Assembly: GCA_007280145.1 (NCBI GenBank)
Contig: QYPU01000026.1
Coordinates: 1 to 6,748, forward strand
Origin: Dehalococcoidia bacterium
GTDB lineage: Bacteria; Chloroflexota; Dehalococcoidia; GIF9; UBA5629
Length of the DNA stretch: 6,748 nucleotides
Direction of reading: 5' to 3'
Notes under the pieces: model-generated
Told to the model about the DNA's origin: nothing
Databases searched by the model: none
What the model saw: only the letters and a program-made list of their open reading frames with translations
Made by a program: the position numbers and the translations under genes
Shown: piece by piece, positions 1 through 6,284 of the stretch
Numbering within the stretch: position 1 is the first letter of the stretch
How the letters are laid out: every line of letters starts with the position of its first letter

Positions 1-227
1 ACAAAGAGGTGCCTCCATTGCCAACAAAACGGAGAGCCAGGAAAGGTAATAGGACCTAAACACAGGGGGAAGGGCGAGCTGACGCTCCGGTTCTGACTAA
101 GACGAGCAAACATGACACTCTGCCGCCATCATTTTAGATGAGACATAGGCAGCAGTCAAGCCCACAGCGGATTCCATTTTCGTGTGCGCAGATGTATAAT
201 CAAGCTGGTGTGTCGCAGGTGGAATAA
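1..227. other. Left-edge non-coding stretch
   Basis: I see no convincing coding sequence here on either strand and no tRNA-like or repeat structure. The only useful signal is a TATAAT at 195-200, described separately. The segment is probably the upstream region of the small membrane-protein gene that follows. Confidence 0.5.
195..200 (+). promoter_or_regulatory. Candidate -10 box TATAAT
   Basis: A perfect TATAAT lies about 70 nt before the preferred ATG of the membrane-protein gene. The expected -35 position (about 172-177, TTCCAT) matches TTGACA poorly, so the promoter is supported mainly by the -10 hexamer and its position. Transcription would start near 207. Confidence 0.35.
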
Positions 228-269
228 GTGAACAACTCGGCCATACTTCAACTAAGGAGAAAGGCTAAG

Positions 270-713
270 ATGGACATCTACACAAGCAAGATGAGGCGAA
301 TTACCATTGCCGTGTTGACGATAGCAGTAGCCGCTTTAGTTGTGAGCTTGCAGCCTTTCTTTCTGGGACAACTGGACATCAACACGGCCAGGCTGGTGAG
401 TTGTCCGATTGCCTTTATTGTGCTGTGTTTTCTAATACTGCATTTCCTGCAAAACTGGCGACTGCTGTTGGCTCTGTTCAAAAACAAAAAATCGTACAGA
501 ATGAGCAGGCTGACGGTAACCCTGGCGATGATAGCGATTGGGATAACAGACATTGCCAGCGGCTGGCTTAGTGCTGTATCAGGTGAGGAACACTACATAT
601 TGTTCCCGATGTGGGTATGGAGCTGGATATTCACGCTTCTCGTGGCCATTCATGTCTACCAGCGCCGGAAGTTGTTTCTGTCCTACTGGAGAAAGCTGAG
701 TCAGAGGGCTTGA
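270..713 (+). CDS. Small four-helix membrane protein, possibly DUF4405/cytochrome b-like
   Basis: The ATG at 270 is preferred because AAGGAG (253-258) precedes it at a usable distance. An in-frame GTG at 228 would add 14 residues but has no comparable ribosome site. The 147-residue product has four hydrophobic segments, at about residues 7-31, 41-61, 81-102 and 112-131, and a basic C-terminal tail (QRRKLFLSYWRK). Histidines lie in helix 2 (H58, followed by NW) and helix 4 (H128). This layout recalls DUF4405 and other small cytochrome b-like membrane proteins, in which helix histidines bind haem, but the usual second histidine of each helix is not evident. The family assignment is tentative; an inner-membrane location is well supported. 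It is the first of two plus-strand genes and is separated from the dehydratase-like gene by 159 nt with a possible terminator, so the two are probably not one transcription unit. Confidence 0.7.
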   Translation: MDIYTSKMRRITIAVLTIAVAALVVSLQPFFLGQLDINTARLVSCPIAFIVLCFLILHFLQNWRLLLALFKNKKSYRMSRLTVTLAMIAIGITDIASGWLSAVSGEEHYILFPMWVWSWIFTLLVAIHVYQRRKLFLSYWRKLSQRA

Positions 714-748
714 AGGGGAAGCTATGAAACTCGGAGCCACCCAATGAC

Positions 749-779
749 GGGTCGTAACGCGACCCAACGTGAAATTTTT
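749..779 (+). terminator. Weak hairpin plus T-run after the membrane gene
   Basis: GGGTCG (749-754) and CGACCC (760-765) form a perfect 6-bp stem with a 5-nt TAACG loop. A run of five T follows at 775-779. The T-run is 9 nt beyond the stem, further than in a classical Rho-independent terminator, so termination may be partial. Confidence 0.35.
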
Positions 780-790
780 GCCTGAATTAT

Positions 791-815
791 GATAACCTAA
801 TAGTCATGGGTTATC
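791..815. repeat. Perfect 7-bp inverted repeat upstream of the dehydratase gene
   Basis: GATAACC (791-797) and GGTTATC (809-815) are exact reverse complements separated by 11 nt, so the half-site centres are 18 nt apart. The element is A/T-rich, lacks a T-tail and lies 58 nt before the dehydratase ATG. That suits a dimeric repressor or activator site better than a terminator. No specific regulator can be named. Confidence 0.4.
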
Positions 816-860
816 CACCTAAATAAAACGCTAGAACCTCAAGTTAGTTACCCATTGAGT

Positions 861-868
861 AAGGAGGA
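861..868 (+). promoter_or_regulatory. Shine-Dalgarno AAGGAGGA setting the start at 873
   Basis: This near-perfect anti-16S match ends about 5 nt before the ATG at 873. The reading frame is open further upstream to a TTG at 855, but that TTG lies before this ribosome site, so 873 is the start. Confidence 0.85.
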
Positions 869-872
869 AAAA

Positions 873-2402
873 ATGAGGATAAAAGAGCAGTATATCCAAG
901 GCCTGGCCAAGATGAAACAGAACATCTACGTCGACGGCGAGCTGATCGACCGCACAGACGAGCGCCAGATGGACTGCCTCAATACCATGGGCACCACGTT
1001 CGATGAAGCAGCCAAGCCGGAGAACCAAGACCTGTGCACCGCCATCTCTCATCTCACCGGTGAGAGGGTAAACCGATTTACCCACATCCATCAGAACACC
1101 GACGACCTGCACAGGAAGCAGGACATGACCCGCATGTACTGCCAGAAGGTGGGCGGTTGCATCCAGCGGTGCATGGGCATCGACGCCACCAACGCCACCT
1201 ACAACGTGTCCTACGAAGCGGACAAGATGAACAACGGCGCCACCCAGTACCATGAGAACTTCAAGAAATGGCTCATCCGTTTCCAAACCGAGGACTTGGT
1301 GGGCTGCTGCGCTCAGACGGACGTCAAAGGCGATAGGATGCTGAGGCCTGCCGACCAGCCAAACCCTGATGCCTACGTAAGGATCAAGGAGAGGCTTAGC
1401 GATGGCATCGTGGTCAGCGGCTGCAAGGTGCACATCTCCGAGGCCTCGGTAGCCGACGAGGTGCTGGTGGTGCCCACCCGGGCATTACGCCCAGAGGACA
1501 AGGACTATGCTGTTGCCTTCGCCATCCCGGGAGACTGGGAAGGGCTAAAGCAAGTGGTTACTGTCCACAACTTCAGGCCCAGAGAGACTTTCAAGCGCGG
1601 GTTCATGCAAGGTGCCACAGATTCCTACATGATCTTTGACAACTGCTTCGTGCCCTGGGAAAGGGTCTTCCTCGCCGGTGAGTGGCAGCATGGCGGCGTG
1701 CTGGCCCTCCTCTTCGCCCTGTTCCATCGCCATTCCTATTCGGGCTGCAAGCCGGCCATCGGCGACGTCATCCTGGGGGCCGCAGCCCTCGCTGCCGAGG
1801 TGAATAATGTCCATAAAGCACCTCATGTCCGGGAAAAGCTAGCCGAGATTATCCTGACCATTGAATTGGGTTATGCTGGCGGATACACGGCTTCTGACCT
1901 TGGTAAGCCGGAGGTCTACATGCCGGGCGTAGGTTTCGTGCCTTATGGTCCCGGCTCCTACATCCCTAACTCGATTTACTGCAATGTCGGGCGCTGCCTG
2001 ACGGGCGAGGCGGTCTGGCGTGAAGCTGAGATCCTCTGCGACATCGCTGGCGGAATACCAGCCACCTTCCCTCACGAGAAGGATTTCGTGAACCCGGAGA
2101 CCAAAGACCTGCTTCTGAAGTACACCAAGCGGAATCCAAATATGCCGGTGGAGGACCAGGCCCAACTCTGGCGTTACCTGGGTGACATGCTCTGCTCAGC
2201 AACTGGCGGCATAAACAATGTGGGTAACTACCACGGCGGCGGCTCACCGGTCATGGAGCAGATTGCCATCACCACCCAGTATGACATCGAGTCGAGGAAG
2301 AAGCTGGTCAAGTACATTGCAGGCATGAGCGGTGGGGACCGTGAGGCCTTGAGCAAGCAGATACCCCAGCCGGCCAAAGCATCCGCCGGGATCGTTAAAT
2401 AG
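873..2402 (+). CDS. 4-hydroxybutyryl-CoA dehydratase / 4-HPA 3-hydroxylase family protein
   Basis: The 509-residue protein is collinear with Clostridium aminobutyricum 4-hydroxybutyryl-CoA dehydratase (AbfD), as I recall that sequence. That enzyme is an FAD and [4Fe-4S] protein converting 4-hydroxybutyryl-CoA to crotonyl-CoA. All four cluster ligands are present: C96 and C100 (GGCIQRCMGID), H285 and C292 (FHRHSYSGCK), with Y289 and K293 of the same motif. The FTHIHQNTDDL and TDVKGDR motifs are also family-typical. Three positions differ: AbfD T190 is S189, E257 is aspartate (D250), and E455 is glycine (G451, in VGNYHGGGSP). The last two carry reported catalytic or essential roles in AbfD. The fold and cofactors are therefore well supported, but the exact reaction is not: it may be a related acyl-CoA dehydratase/isomerase with another substrate. 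It is soluble and has its own ribosome site. No CoA-transferase, enoyl-CoA hydratase or 4-hydroxybutyrate dehydrogenase gene is visible nearby. Confidence 0.88.
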   Translation: MRIKEQYIQGLAKMKQNIYVDGELIDRTDERQMDCLNTMGTTFDEAAKPENQDLCTAISHLTGERVNRFTHIHQNTDDLHRKQDMTRMYCQKVGGCIQRCMGIDATNATYNVSYEADKMNNGATQYHENFKKWLIRFQTEDLVGCCAQTDVKGDRMLRPADQPNPDAYVRIKERLSDGIVVSGCKVHISEASVADEVLVVPTRALRPEDKDYAVAFAIPGDWEGLKQVVTVHNFRPRETFKRGFMQGATDSYMIFDNCFVPWERVFLAGEWQHGGVLALLFALFHRHSYSGCKPAIGDVILGAAALAAEVNNVHKAPHVREKLAEIILTIELGYAGGYTASDLGKPEVYMPGVGFVPYGPGSYIPNSIYCNVGRCLTGEAVWREAEILCDIAGGIPATFPHEKDFVNPETKDLLLKYTKRNPNMPVEDQAQLWRYLGDMLCSATGGINNVGNYHGGGSPVMEQIAITTQYDIESRKKLVKYIAGMSGGDREALSKQIPQPAKASAGIVK

Positions 2403-2422
2403 TTAATCAACTGTCCTAGCAA

Positions 2423-2448
2423 CCCCTCCCTGTTCCAACGGGGAGGGG
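2423..2448. terminator. GC-rich hairpin between convergent genes
   Basis: CCCCTCCC (2423-2430) pairs perfectly with GGGAGGGG (2441-2448) around a 10-nt loop, 20 nt after the dehydratase stop. The plus-strand tail (CGCATCTTCTTC) is only moderately T-rich. Because the next gene converges from the other side, the hairpin may stop transcription from both directions. Confidence 0.6.
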
Positions 2449-2509
2449 CGCATCTTCTTCGTGGCGAAGGAATCACGCAGGTAACTACTGCAAAGCTGGG
2501 GCAGTTTTC

Positions 2510-2638
2510 TTATTCGTCAATATAGGCTCCCCGTCGATTAGGAAAATTCAAAGTGCGCTTCCCTATTGCCTGCATTGCCTGTTTGAAGGGCTCAACCTTT
2601 GTATAGTCCACCCAAGCTTGACTATACTCCAGTGGCAT
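2510..2638 (-). CDS. 42-codon ORF coupled to the PurL-like gene; PurM-like N-terminal stub
   Basis: The ATG follows the PurL-like stop by 2 nt (TAATCATG), and an AAAGGAGGGGG ribosome site lies inside the end of that gene, so translational coupling is very likely. The product begins MPLEYSQAWVDYTKVEPF and ends NRRGAYIDE, with no hydrophobic stretch. The start resembles the SYxxAGVD N-terminus of PurM (AIR synthase)-type proteins, which run to about 330-350 residues. The PurM reading is my inference. If it is right, this is a stub whose remainder has been lost: I see no matching continuation in any frame between its stop and the hairpin at 2423-2448. The alternative is a genuine small protein that partners the PurL-like product. 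Confidence 0.5.
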   Translation of the reverse strand: MPLEYSQAWVDYTKVEPFKQAMQAIGKRTLNFPNRRGAYIDE

Positions 2639-2640
2639 GA

Positions 2641-3744
2641 TTAACCCCCTCCTTTCAAGCTCTCCAGATTTTCCTTAGAGGGCTTATTGGGGATAGTGGC
2701 TATGGTTTGCCCCCTGTATTCAAACACCTCTTTATCGTCATTAGTAATCTCACCGATTACGGCAGCAATTCCGTTTTTGGATTGAATAGCCCCCATTACC
2801 TCATCGGCATCTGCTGGAGAAACTTGAAGGACCATCCTCGCCTGAGTCTCGCAAATGAGGATTTCCTCTGCACTAAGTCCCTCAACTTTAACCGGAACTG
2901 GCGATAAATCGACTTTTGCTCCAAAACCACCGTATCTGGCTGATTCGCAGACGGCTGCTCCGATACCGGCCGCTCCCAGGTCAGAACAGGCATGAATTTT
3001 GCCTGTCTGAAAGGCAGCTAAACAGGCTCCCAAAGTCGTCCTTTCTTCCTCGAAGAGAGCTTTGGCCGGCCGCATCTCTGGCACTAATCCTGCTCTAAAT
3101 AAAGTGTCATTCCCATCATTGGCGGTCTCGCCAATAAGAATAATCTTATCTCCAGCTACTTTGGCTGGTTTAGTGAGCGGTTCTTCAGTAACTAACTTGC
3201 CAATTACTGCCACCACTGCTGCTGGGACAATGTCGGTAAAAGAGGTAGAAAGACCCCCTCCAATAACGAAAACATCCATAGCGGCACACATGTCTCTCAA
3301 CCCCTGAACCATCAGGTTAAGCCTTTCTTGGCTGGTCATTACCTTACATTTCCCACAGGTGCATTTGCCCGCGAAACCGCAAGGTCCTACTAGCACTTCA
3401 TTTTCTAATGGCCTGGTTCCTATGAAATCCAAGAGGAAAATAGGCCTGGCTCCCATGGCAGTGACATCTCGCATGGCACCGCTAGCTCCGGTGGCAACAG
3501 CATCATAAGGCCTGGGTACACAGGGAGAACAATGACTTTCTTGTTTCGCCACAAAATACCCTTCAATCCCTGGCATCTGGAAGACGGCAGCATCATCTCC
3601 TGGCCCTACAATCAACGCTCCTGGCCACTTCTGACTGACCTTTCGGTTTAGCTCTTCGAGCGCTCTAAAATCGACCGCCTGCTCAATGTTGTGATGCAGG
3701 TGGACAAACAAAGCATGCATTAACGCCCTTTCAATCGTATTCAT
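2641..3744 (-). CDS. Single-lobe PurL (FGAM synthase)/AIR-synthase-like protein with cysteine cluster
   Basis: This 367-residue protein belongs to the PurM/PurL/SelD/HypE/ThiL ATP-binding superfamily and is most like the first half of PurL. Motifs in order are GPGDDAAVF (47-55), KQESH (67-71), ATGASGAMRDVTAMGARPI (83-101), GETANDG (205-211), SDLGAAGIG (254-262) and ICETQARM (297-304), matching the PurL motifs around KxESHNHPS, TGxGGxxRDxxxMGARP, DLGAAG and SESQERM. PurL has two such lobes and about 600-740 residues; here there is one. Two features are unlike housekeeping PurL: HNHPS is replaced by HCSPC (C72, C75), and a C-x5-C-x-C-x2-C cluster occurs at C122, C128, C130 and C133, which could bind zinc or an Fe-S cluster. 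It probably phosphorylates or activates a carbonyl or amide group with ATP; the substrate is unknown, and a purine-pathway role should not be assumed. The ATG has AAGGAGG (3751-3757) upstream. The gene is followed within 2 nt by a small coupled ORF. Confidence 0.8.
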   Translation of the reverse strand: MNTIERALMHALFVHLHHNIEQAVDFRALEELNRKVSQKWPGALIVGPGDDAAVFQMPGIEGYFVAKQESHCSPCVPRPYDAVATGASGAMRDVTAMGARPIFLLDFIGTRPLENEVLVGPCGFAGKCTCGKCKVMTSQERLNLMVQGLRDMCAAMDVFVIGGGLSTSFTDIVPAAVVAVIGKLVTEEPLTKPAKVAGDKIILIGETANDGNDTLFRAGLVPEMRPAKALFEEERTTLGACLAAFQTGKIHACSDLGAAGIGAAVCESARYGGFGAKVDLSPVPVKVEGLSAEEILICETQARMVLQVSPADADEVMGAIQSKNGIAAVIGEITNDDKEVFEYRGQTIATIPNKPSKENLESLKGGG

Positions 3745-3750
3745 TCCTTA

Positions 3751-3757
3751 CCTCCTT
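3751..3757 (-). promoter_or_regulatory. Shine-Dalgarno AAGGAGG of the PurL-like gene
   Basis: A full AAGGAGG lies 6 nt before the ATG at 3744 and fixes that start. Confidence 0.85.
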
Positions 3758-3793
3758 AGATTTTCATTTTACGGCGGCTCTTATTCACCTTTC

Positions 3794-3822
3794 ATCTTGA
3801 TATTTCTACACGAAAAAGTCAA
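3794..3822 (-). promoter_or_regulatory. Possible promoter of the PurL-like gene
   Basis: On the minus strand TTGACT (3817-3822) matches the -35 consensus at five of six positions. A poor -10 (CAAGAT, 3794-3799) follows at 17 nt. The position about 50 nt before the gene, just after a broken gene, makes a local promoter plausible, but the -10 is weak. Confidence 0.3.
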
Positions 3823-3859
3823 AAGTCAGGGTGTCGGTTGACCCAGTCTCTGGATAAAT

Positions 3860-4063
3860 TTAACCAGTCAGCCTGGCTCGATTCTCATGATAACGCAGAA
3901 AACGGTCGATAGCACTAGCCGCACTGTTTATAGAAAAGTAAACAGGAATCCCTGCCTCCTGACATTTACACTGACAGTTAAGAGCCGTTTGCCAGCTTTC
4001 GCCATCTGTAAAGTTATTAATCACCACTGCCATCGGCGAGAGGTCTTCCTGAGCCGAAGGCAC
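3860..4063 (-). pseudogene. C-terminal remnant of an NDP-forming acyl-CoA synthetase (alpha part)
   Basis: The 67-codon frame (GTG 4063 to TAA 3860) encodes SPMAVVINNFTDGESW near its start, then CQEAGIPVYFS and AASAIDRFLRYHENR. This pattern (KPVVVVIN... QEAGIPVY.S ...A.ai.rf.rYh) is typical of the end of the succinyl-CoA-ligase-like alpha region of ADP-forming acetyl-CoA synthetases, which make acetate or another acid plus ATP from acyl-CoA, ADP and phosphate. Intact alpha proteins have about 450 residues or more, with N-terminal CoA-binding and catalytic-histidine domains. None of that is present, because the frame runs directly into the end of the upstream dehalogenase. A weak AGGTGG lies before the GTG, so a short peptide could be made, but no enzyme could be. 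The remnant marks a deletion or recombination end point. Confidence 0.65.
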
Positions 4064-4077
4064 ACTATTGCGTCCAC

Positions 4078-5358
4078 CTAGGCTCCTGGCATTGATGCCA
4101 TCCAGACACGGATGCGTTCTGCAACTTCCTCTCCAGCATCTTCCTGTATGAAGTGACCAGCACCTTTGATGGTGATAGGTGGGTTGGCATTGTGGAAGAT
4201 TGCAGCCAGTACCTTTTCCGCTCCGCGCGTATTTGGGTCACCGTCGCCACATAGCAGTAGCACTGGCACATCCAGGGTTTTGAGCGTCTCGATGGCTACT
4301 CGATTGTCATAGGCGCCGGTATGGTCAGGGCGTATGGGTATGAGTCGAGGAAAGTTCAATGCCGCCGTCTGATAGTCCTTTGACGGGAAGGGCGCACCAT
4401 ATGCCTCAGCCTCAGCATTGCTGAGGGCGCGGCGCAGGATTGCTCTGCTGAGTAGAGCTGGCACATCCATTTGCCTCATTCGCTGTGATGCTTGTCGCCA
4501 AGCCGTGAGTTCCTTGGTTACCCCGCTGCCGTCGGGGATGCCCGTGTTCATGGGCACAAGCCGGCTGAAGCGGTCCGGCATCTGGGCAACTACCCTCAAG
4601 CCGATCAAGCCACCCCAGTCCTGGCAGACGAGTGTGATTCGCTGGAGGTCGAGCGCCTGGATAAACTCCCTCATCCAGCGGACGTGTGACTTGTACGAGT
4701 AGGCATTGTCGGCTACCGGCTTGTCCGACCGTCCAAAACCAATCAGGTCCGGTACGATTACCCGTCCGACTTCCGATAGTGGCGGTATCATTTTCCGGTA
4801 GAGGTATCCCCATGTCGGCTCGCCGTGAAGCATCAAGATGGGAGCGCCCGAACCATGCTCAACGTAGGCCATGCGCAATCCCTCGACCTCCATGTAGTGT
4901 GGTTCGTAGGGAAAATCGGGCAGGTTGGCAAATCGTTCCTCAGGTGTGTGCAGCACTGAGCCCTCAGGCCAGTTGGTCTGCACACGCCCGGTCTGCTTGT
5001 AAGCGAATTCTGTTACCCGCTCGACATCAGAAGGATTCATGCTCTTGGTAATTCCGGCCACCCATACCATAAAGTTGAGCAGGTCCGCATCGATTTCATG
5101 CTCAGGAGGGCGTGGCTCATACCGGTCCCAGAAACCGTAAACCATTGCCATAGAGGGACGGCCACGGCCGAGGTCAGCGAGTTCGAGTGCATAGAGATGG
5201 TCGTGCTCTGACCGCCAGTAGACGCGACCAGCGCGGATGCCTGTGGCTTGCTCAATGGCTTCAGCCACGTCGGGACGTACATCTAGTTCTTGCTCCCACA
5301 GCAGTGGGTCAGCACGGAGGTAAGATAGTTCCTTATCAGTTGGAGTAATGAAGTTTAT
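4078..5358 (-). CDS. HLD-I (DhlA)-type haloalkane dehalogenase with N-terminal extension; putative ATA start
   Basis: Alpha/beta-hydrolase that would replace halogen with hydroxyl through an aspartyl ester intermediate. Numbering from ATA 5358 (426 residues), the HLD-I pentad is complete: nucleophile D247 with halide-binding W248 (CQDWGG), second halide-binding W287 (LTAWRQ, aligning with DhlA W175), acid D374 (GDGDPN) and base H402 (GAGHFIQED). HGEPTWGYLYRKMIP and GFGRSDKPV are nearly identical to DhlA. DhlA has about 310 residues and begins near TPDQRF, which aligns here with TPEERF at about 139-144. The preceding ~133 residues are a hydrophilic extension (PRPPEHEIDADLLNF, NPSDVERVTEF) that I do not recognise. 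The frame is open to about 5388 with no ATG, GTG or TTG before GTG 5268, which has no ribosome site. GGGAGGG (5363-5369) points to ATA 5358, overlapping the upstream stop as ATAA. If GTG 5268 is used instead, the protein has 396 residues. It is co-transcribed with the dehalogenase upstream. Confidence 0.85.
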   Translation of the reverse strand: MNFITPTDKELSYLRADPLLWEQELDVRPDVAEAIEQATGIRAGRVYWRSEHDHLYALELADLGRGRPSMAMVYGFWDRYEPRPPEHEIDADLLNFMVWVAGITKSMNPSDVERVTEFAYKQTGRVQTNWPEGSVLHTPEERFANLPDFPYEPHYMEVEGLRMAYVEHGSGAPILMLHGEPTWGYLYRKMIPPLSEVGRVIVPDLIGFGRSDKPVADNAYSYKSHVRWMREFIQALDLQRITLVCQDWGGLIGLRVVAQMPDRFSRLVPMNTGIPDGSGVTKELTAWRQASQRMRQMDVPALLSRAILRRALSNAEAEAYGAPFPSKDYQTAALNFPRLIPIRPDHTGAYDNRVAIETLKTLDVPVLLLCGDGDPNTRGAEKVLAAIFHNANPPITIKGAGHFIQEDAGEEVAERIRVWMASMPGA

Positions 5359-6284
5359 AGCACCCTCCCTACAGTTCGATTCAAGAATTCAACTATTGCA
5401 CGGGCTATATCCGGGCCGCGGTCGTCCTGAAGGAAATGTGCAGCTTTGTCAAACGTTATCGGGCCCTCAGCGTGGGGCAGCAGTTCCTTGAGTCGATTAG
5501 CATATTCGATAGTGAAGACATTGTCCTCGGGTGCCCAGAGAAGGATGGTCGGGATATTAGACAGTTCCGGTAGCCGGCGTTCGATAGCCAGCATGTCATT
5601 CCAGCCACGGTCTCCCTCGCTCATGGGGATGGTGCGTGGCCATGTGAGTACAACATGGTCTGAATCCGGCTCGTCGAAAACATGATGGTAGGCGCGAGCT
5701 TCTGTTTCGGTCATCCCACGTCTGGTAGTAACAGACGGGCCAGCAGCAGAGAGCACCTTGTACCGCTTCATAAAAAACTGGCCAATGAGTGGCGCATGCC
5801 ATGTTGTCCATGGGCGCGGCGATGCGTGGAAACGACCAACATAGCCGGTGAACAGCCATGTATTCATCAGGACAAGTGCGGCTAACCGTTCCACACGCTG
5901 CAGGGCAGCACCTACACCCTGCGGTCCACCCCAGTCCTGGCCGACGATGACGAAGCCGCGGAGATGGAGCTGTTCCATGAGCGACACGAGGTCAGCGATG
6001 TGATGGGCTGTTGTCAGTGCTGCATCCACGCGCGGGTGGTCAGAATAGCCAGCCCCTACCCAGTCAGGAACAATGGCTCGGTAGCCTGCCTGCGTGAGCG
6101 GCCCAACAAAGTCGCGATACAGAAATCCCCAGGTGGGGTTTCCTGAGAGGAGCAGAATGGGTCGGGCATTCGCATCACCTTCATCAATATAGGCCATAGT
6201 TCGACCATTCACAATGAGCCCATGCTGTTTCCACGGGAACAATGGCTTGAGCCAGTCAGGCTTGGCACGTAGTTCTTGGGTCAC
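5355..6284 (-). CDS. HLD-III-type haloalkane dehalogenase-like alpha/beta hydrolase
   Basis: The 309-residue product has the length and motif order of haloalkane dehalogenases. Nucleophile D117 and halide-binding W118 lie in VGQDWGG; N49 in SGNPTWGF would be the second halide-binding residue; base H283 is in AAHFLQDD. The acid position after strand 6 is MNTW, with no acidic residue, whereas D254 (PEDNVF) sits after strand 7. Asp-His-Asp with Asn-Trp is the HLD-III signature. The usual HGNPT is SGNPT here, an unusual change next to the oxyanion region. Hydrolytic dehalogenation is likely but not certain, since HLD-III proteins are often weakly active and some relatives are epoxide or ester hydrolases. 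The start is GTG 6284 with AAAGGAGGG (6294-6302) upstream. The gene overlaps a 24-codon ORF upstream by GTGA and the second dehalogenase downstream by ATAA, so the three are probably co-translated. Confidence 0.85.
   Translation of the reverse strand: MTQELRAKPDWLKPLFPWKQHGLIVNGRTMAYIDEGDANARPILLLSGNPTWGFLYRDFVGPLTQAGYRAIVPDWVGAGYSDHPRVDAALTTAHHIADLVSLMEQLHLRGFVIVGQDWGGPQGVGAALQRVERLAALVLMNTWLFTGYVGRFHASPRPWTTWHAPLIGQFFMKRYKVLSAAGPSVTTRRGMTETEARAYHHVFDEPDSDHVVLTWPRTIPMSEGDRGWNDMLAIERRLPELSNIPTILLWAPEDNVFTIEYANRLKELLPHAEGPITFDKAAHFLQDDRGPDIARAIVEFLNRTVGRVL
5363..5369 (-). promoter_or_regulatory. Ribosome site pointing to the non-canonical ATA start
   Basis: GGGAGGG on the minus strand lies inside the last codons of the upstream dehalogenase. 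Its GGAGG core ends 5 nt before ATA 5358. No ATG, GTG or TTG is correctly placed downstream; the next alternative is ATT at 5349, 14 nt away. Confidence 0.55.

Noticed and set aside
831..1433. Long 200-codon minus-strand open frame opposite the dehydratase gene
   Set aside because: It is fully antisense to a well-supported enzyme gene, has no ribosome site and its product looks like no known protein; it reflects the codon bias of the real gene.
2641..3744. Housekeeping purL annotation for the PurL-like gene
   Set aside because: It has only one lobe, altered HNHPS and an extra cysteine cluster, with no other purine gene nearby.
4412..4813. 133-codon minus-strand frame inside the second dehalogenase
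   Set aside because: It overlaps the dehalogenase catalytic region in another frame and has a biased, proline- and glycine-rich composition without motifs.
4610..5941. Exact 16-nt repeat CCACCCCAGTCCTGGC at 4610-4625 and 5926-5941
   Set aside because: Both copies encode the conserved QDWGG nucleophile motif of the two dehalogenases, so shared protein constraint explains it; it is not a mobile-element repeat.
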